Source of the DNA: Deltaproteobacteria bacterium
Lineage (GTDB): Bacteria; Desulfobacterota; DSM-4660; Desulfatiglandales; Desulfatiglandaceae
NCBI GenBank assembly: GCA_029932035.1
Contig: JAOZQV010000058.1
Coordinates: forward strand, 1-9,058
Direction of reading: 5' to 3'
DNA length: 9,058 bases
A program made the position numbers and the translations under genes. Each line of letters starts with the position of its first letter. Position 1 is the stretch's first letter. The notes beneath the pieces are model-generated. The model did not search any database. It was not told the origin of the DNA and saw only the letters and a list, made by a program, of their open reading frames with translations. Positions 6,516-9,058 of this stretch are shown one piece after another.

Positions 6516-6527
6516 TAATAACAGATC

Positions 6528-6709
6528 ATAACTACTCACGTAGTCAGGCTGAAGCTGTTTAGGCTTAGGAGGTCAGAAGAGCGCGATTGCCGCACTTTGG
6601 CGGAGAAACAACCGAGTCTCGCACCAAACATGGCTTCACAATGCGCAGTATTTCCGATTTTCCTAACCTAACAGTCTTCAGCCTACAGCCTACCCACCTG
6701 AGTAGTTAC
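6528..6709. mobile_element. MITE-like element 2 (182 bp, IS66-type ends) in the HK2 leader, with 8-bp target duplication
   Basis: Direct repeats AACAGATC flank the element at 6520-6527 and 6710-6717. Its left end ATAACTACTCAC and the reverse complement of its right end, GTAACTACTCAG, form terminal inverted repeats matching at 19 of 24 positions (6528-6551 with 6686-6709). The arms continue with AGGCTGAAG (6546-6554) against CTTCAGCCT (6676-6684), and CTGTT.AGG.TTAGG-type sequence further in. The right arm has an extra heptamer (AGGCTGT AGGCTGA on the - strand). The interior is non-coding, with a small hairpin CCGC/GCGG near 6590-6603. Removing the element and one repeat leaves a predicted leader of about 29 nt from start site to HK2 ATG, a normal arrangement. 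The four tips of the two elements share GTAAYYRYTCAC, so both probably use the same transposase type. Confidence 0.8.
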
Positions 6710-6744
6710 AACAGATCAAACAATCGGCGAGGAGCGTTCACTTT

Positions 6745-8430
6745 ATGGAGAAATCCCCATACGCAAATCTAAGACGGATCATTTTGGTTAGTATGATTTT
6801 GGTCCCTCTTGCAACTTTCATCCTCATTTTAGGAATCGGATACTATTATTTTACTACCTCCTTAGAATCCAGCACCATTGCCACCATGAAGCGGATCGTT
6901 GAGGATCACCGGCAAATGATTTGCTCCTTTCTACAAAACCGTGAGGCTAATCTTGAATTCGTGCTTGACTCTTATCCTTTCGAAGAGCTTGCCGACCCTG
7001 AGGGACTTCATCATATCCTGCTTAATTTACAAAAAGAGTCGAGTACATTCGTTGATCTCGGGCTTTTTAATGAGGAAGGTATCCACCTCAATTATCAGGG
7101 ACCCTATAAACTGGTCGGAAGGGATTATGCAAAGGCGCTCTGGTTCAAGGAAGTCATGAAAAAGGGCCAATATATCAGCGATATTTTCTTAGGCAAGCGA
7201 CGCATACCCCATTTTATCATAGCCCTTAAGAGAGAGGAGGCAGGCAAGACCTGGGTTATCCGCTCCACCATTGACACCTATATGTTTAACGACCTGGTAA
7301 AAAAGATCCGCATCGGCAAGACCGGTGAAGCGTATCTTATTAACGTAGATGGTATATTTCAGACAGAGCGCCGCTCAGGCGGAAATCTGATGGATAAAGA
7401 CCCTGAGGTTATCGAAAGACCGTTATCCCACACCGGAATCAAGACATATATTGAAAAGGATTCAAGGGGAGATGAATATCTATACGCCACAACATGGTTA
7501 AAGAACAAGAGCTGGCTCCTCGTTGTCAGGCAGGAAAAGGCCGATGCATTCAGGTTCCTCCGGGCGGCAGCCTACATCATCGTCCTTATTACCATCTTAG
7601 GCGGCGGCGCTATTGTCGGCATCGCCTTTGTCCTCACTGGCCGCATTATAAGGCGTATGGAAAGGCTGGATGCTGAAAGAGAAGAGTTAGGCGGCCAGCT
7701 TATCCGAGCCAGCCGGTTGGCCGAATTGGGTGAAATGGCCACAGGTTTTGCCCATGAAATCAACAATCCCCTCCAAGTCATGAAAAGCGAACATGCGCTG
7801 ATAGATTCCATATTATCAGAGCTGAAGGAGAAGGGCGATTTGCATCCATCGGAATCTCTGTCAGAGCTCGAGGAATCGATAGATCAAATTGATCTCCAAA
7901 TCAGTCGCTGTGCTGTGATTACGCAGTCCATCCTCAAGTTCGGCAGGCAGAGCGAGCCTGTGGTTGAGGACATAGCGCTTCAGGAATACATACCTGAAAT
8001 AACCAGTATGGTGGAAAAGAAGGCGTCCGTCCACGGGATTGCCCTGAGACAAGAGGTTTCTGAAGACACACCTCCGGTTCATGGGGATCGCGGGCAACTG
8101 CAGCAGGTCCTGCTTAATTTCTATAATAATGCCATTGATGCGATTATAGCAAGGCATGGCGCTAAAGGAGGAGAATTGGTCGTAGGAGCAAGGGCAAAAG
8201 AAGATGGAAGGGTCGAAATTTTCGTCAGGGATAATGGGAGCGGGATCAGCCCTGAAGACCGGAAAAAGATCTTCAGCCCGTTCTTTACCACCAAACCGGT
8301 AGGAAAGGGAACGGGATTGGGGCTCTCCGTGTGTTACGGCATCATTAACAAGATGGGTGGCATCATGGAAGTCGACAGTGAGAAGGGCGTTGGCACGACC
8401 TTTAACGTTATTTTGCCGGCAGCCAAGTAG
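6745..8430 (+). CDS. Membrane sensor histidine kinase with periplasmic Cache-type domain (HK2)
   Basis: A 561-residue sensor kinase, paralogous to HK1 along its whole length. Membrane segments are at about 12-36 and 273-298, with an extracytoplasmic Cache-type sensor between them (TFVDLG, YQGPY, LWF, PHFIIA, IGKTGEAYLIN at matching positions). Kinase motifs: FAHEINNP with predicted phospho-His337, N-box LNFYNNAIDAI (Asn462), G1 DNGSGI (496-501), SPFFTTK, G2 GKGTGLGL (520-527). The DHp helix has a short charged insertion (KEKGDLHPSE, about 361-370) compared with HK1. The sensor loops differ from HK1, suggesting related but distinct ligands. AGGAG (6730-6734) lies 10 nt before the ATG; a possible longer start upstream would run into the inserted element and is rejected. 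Driven by the sigma-54 promoter at 6500; RR2, 179 nt downstream, is the likely partner. Confidence 0.93.
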   Translation: MEKSPYANLRRIILVSMILVPLATFILILGIGYYYFTTSLESSTIATMKRIVEDHRQMICSFLQNREANLEFVLDSYPFEELADPEGLHHILLNLQKESSTFVDLGLFNEEGIHLNYQGPYKLVGRDYAKALWFKEVMKKGQYISDIFLGKRRIPHFIIALKREEAGKTWVIRSTIDTYMFNDLVKKIRIGKTGEAYLINVDGIFQTERRSGGNLMDKDPEVIERPLSHTGIKTYIEKDSRGDEYLYATTWLKNKSWLLVVRQEKADAFRFLRAAAYIIVLITILGGGAIVGIAFVLTGRIIRRMERLDAEREELGGQLIRASRLAELGEMATGFAHEINNPLQVMKSEHALIDSILSELKEKGDLHPSESLSELEESIDQIDLQISRCAVITQSILKFGRQSEPVVEDIALQEYIPEITSMVEKKASVHGIALRQEVSEDTPPVHGDRGQLQQVLLNFYNNAIDAIIARHGAKGGELVVGARAKEDGRVEIFVRDNGSGISPEDRKKIFSPFFTTKPVGKGTGLGLSVCYGIINKMGGIMEVDSEKGVGTTFNVILPAAK

Positions 8431-8437
8431 GCACTGT

Positions 8438-8469
8438 GCAACCGGGGTTATCCGGCCCGGTCTTGTTGC
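8438..8469 (+). other. GC-rich hairpin after HK2
   Basis: ACCGGG (8441-8446) pairs with CCCGGT (8456-8461) across 9 nt. The flanks GCAA and TTGC can extend the stem with a bulge. There is no downstream T-run, so it is more likely an mRNA processing or stability element between HK2 and RR2 than a full terminator. Confidence 0.35.
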
Positions 8470-8514
8470 CGGCCAGTCAGCCATACGATTTAAGAAAAAA
8501 TTGGATGCTCCCGT

Positions 8515-8574
8515 CCGCAGATGATCTCTGATTTTGTACTTTTAATTATCAGCGTGTATCTGCGGAAATCTGCG
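8515..8574. repeat. Imperfect inverted repeat built from CCGCAGAT / ATCTGCGG units
   Basis: CCGCAGAT (8515-8522) and CTGAT (8528-8532) pair with ATCAG (8548-8552) and ATCTGCGG (8558-8565), giving two stems separated by a 5x5 internal loop. ATCTGCG is also repeated directly at 8558-8564 and 8568-8574 (period 10). This is reminiscent of dispersed CTGCGG/AATCTGCG-type intergenic repeats of environmental bacteria, recalled from general knowledge. No target duplication was found. Confidence 0.5.
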
Positions 8575-8609
8575 TCCCCAAATTAGCCGGAGTTCAGGAG
8601 GGGAAATCA

Positions 8610-9058
8610 ATGGGAAAAATGAAGATGATGTTGGTGGATGATGAGGAAAGATTTCTCTCTACCACCCAAAAACTGCTTTCGAGGAAAGGTTATGAGATCC
8701 TAACCGCAACCAGCGGGGCCGAGGCTTTAGACATACTGAGAACCCACAACATCCACGTGGTGGTCTTAGACGTAAAAATGCCGGGGATGGATGGTATTGA
8801 AACCCTGAAGGCGATCAAGAGAAATTATCCGTTGGTTGAGGTCATTATGCTGACCGGTCATGGCACCATTGACTCTGCGGTTGAAGGTCTGAAGTCCGGT
8901 GCAACAGATTACCTGACCAAACCCACCGACGTTCAGGATCTTATCGAAAAGGCGGAAGCGGCATTCGGAAAGAGGCAGGTATTGGAGGACAAAATACGCG
9001 TGGCCCAGAGCCGCACCATTGGCAAGTCTGCGCGGGAAATATTAAGGGAGACCGGGGC
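8610..9058 (+). CDS. Receiver-only response regulator (RR2), 3' end outside window
   Basis: The frame opens with ATG at 8610 behind a strong CAGGAGGGG (8595-8603) and stays open to the window end, giving 149 complete codons. It has all receiver residues: VDDEER (Asp10, Asp11), phospho-acceptor Asp54 in VVVLDVKMPGMDG, Thr82 in IMLTGHGT, Lys104 in DYLTKPT. The domain ends near residue 125 and a charged tail follows (KIRVAQSRTIGKSAREILRE), resembling that of RR1 (KIRSARIKELV). Since RR1 ends at 154 residues, RR2 probably stops just past the window edge, but a longer output domain cannot be excluded. Unlike RR1 it keeps the usual PGMDG loop. It lies 179 nt after HK2, its likely phosphodonor. Confidence 0.92.
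   Translation, partial: MGKMKMMLVDDEERFLSTTQKLLSRKGYEILTATSGAEALDILRTHNIHVVVLDVKMPGMDGIETLKAIKRNYPLVEVIMLTGHGTIDSAVEGLKSGATDYLTKPTDVQDLIEKAEAAFGKRQVLEDKIRVAQSRTIGKSAREILRETG

Noticed and set aside
6587..6772. 61-codon forward ORF overlapping the HK2 start
   Set aside because: It starts inside inserted element 2, lacks a convincing ribosome binding site, has no recognisable domain, and overlaps HK2 in another frame.
8391..8406. TGGCAC string near the end of HK2 as a promoter for RR2
   Set aside because: It lies within conserved coding sequence and lacks the TTGC box at the right spacing.

Overview
The window reads as one chromosomal regulatory and transport locus, with every gene on the + strand. 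Coding style, NtrC-type sigma-54 regulation, Cache-domain histidine kinases and stand-alone receiver proteins together suggest a Gram-negative anaerobe of the Desulfobacterota (former Deltaproteobacteria) type. That placement is by family resemblance only; no taxonomic marker gene is present.

Layout: (1) bases 1-1022, the 3' part of an NtrC-type sigma-54 activator (AAA+ domain plus Fis-type helix-turn-helix). (2) 1023-1410, a regulatory region with a palindromic putative activator site, an excellent -24/-12 promoter and a leader hairpin. (3) 1411-3060, a divergent DASS/SLC13-type anion transporter. (4) 3189-4850, a membrane Cache-sensor histidine kinase (HK1). (5) 4852-5014, a small non-coding element with terminal inverted repeats and an 8-bp target duplication. 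(6) 5065-5529, a receiver-only response regulator (RR1). (7) 5539-6164, a broken third histidine kinase. (8) 6165-6744, a second regulatory region with the same palindromic site and a second -24/-12 promoter, followed by a second small inserted element. (9) 6745-8430, HK2, a paralogue of HK1. (10) 8610 to the window end, a second receiver-only regulator (RR2), cut by the edge.

The most informative structure is non-coding. The two sigma-54 promoters each have the same ~26-bp element upstream (22 of 26 bases identical, with a TTTACA-N3-TGYAAA core), centred 116 and 115 bp before the GG of the -24 box. The simplest reading is that one activator, quite possibly the one encoded at the left edge, switches on both the transporter/HK1/RR1 operon and the HK2/RR2 operon. 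Two short MITE-like elements have landed in this circuit. All four tips fit GTAAYYRYTCAC with at most two mismatches each, and both elements have exact 8-bp direct repeats, the hallmarks of IS66-family termini. One sits exactly on the HK1 stop codon, between kinase and regulator. The other sits at the predicted transcription start of HK2, lengthening its leader from about 29 to about 219 nt while leaving the promoter intact.

Inferred working model: the Cache kinases sense an extracytoplasmic small molecule, probably related to the transporter substrate. They phosphorylate receiver-only partners and/or the sigma-54 activator, whose N-terminal domain lies outside the window. The substrate cannot be deduced from sequence.
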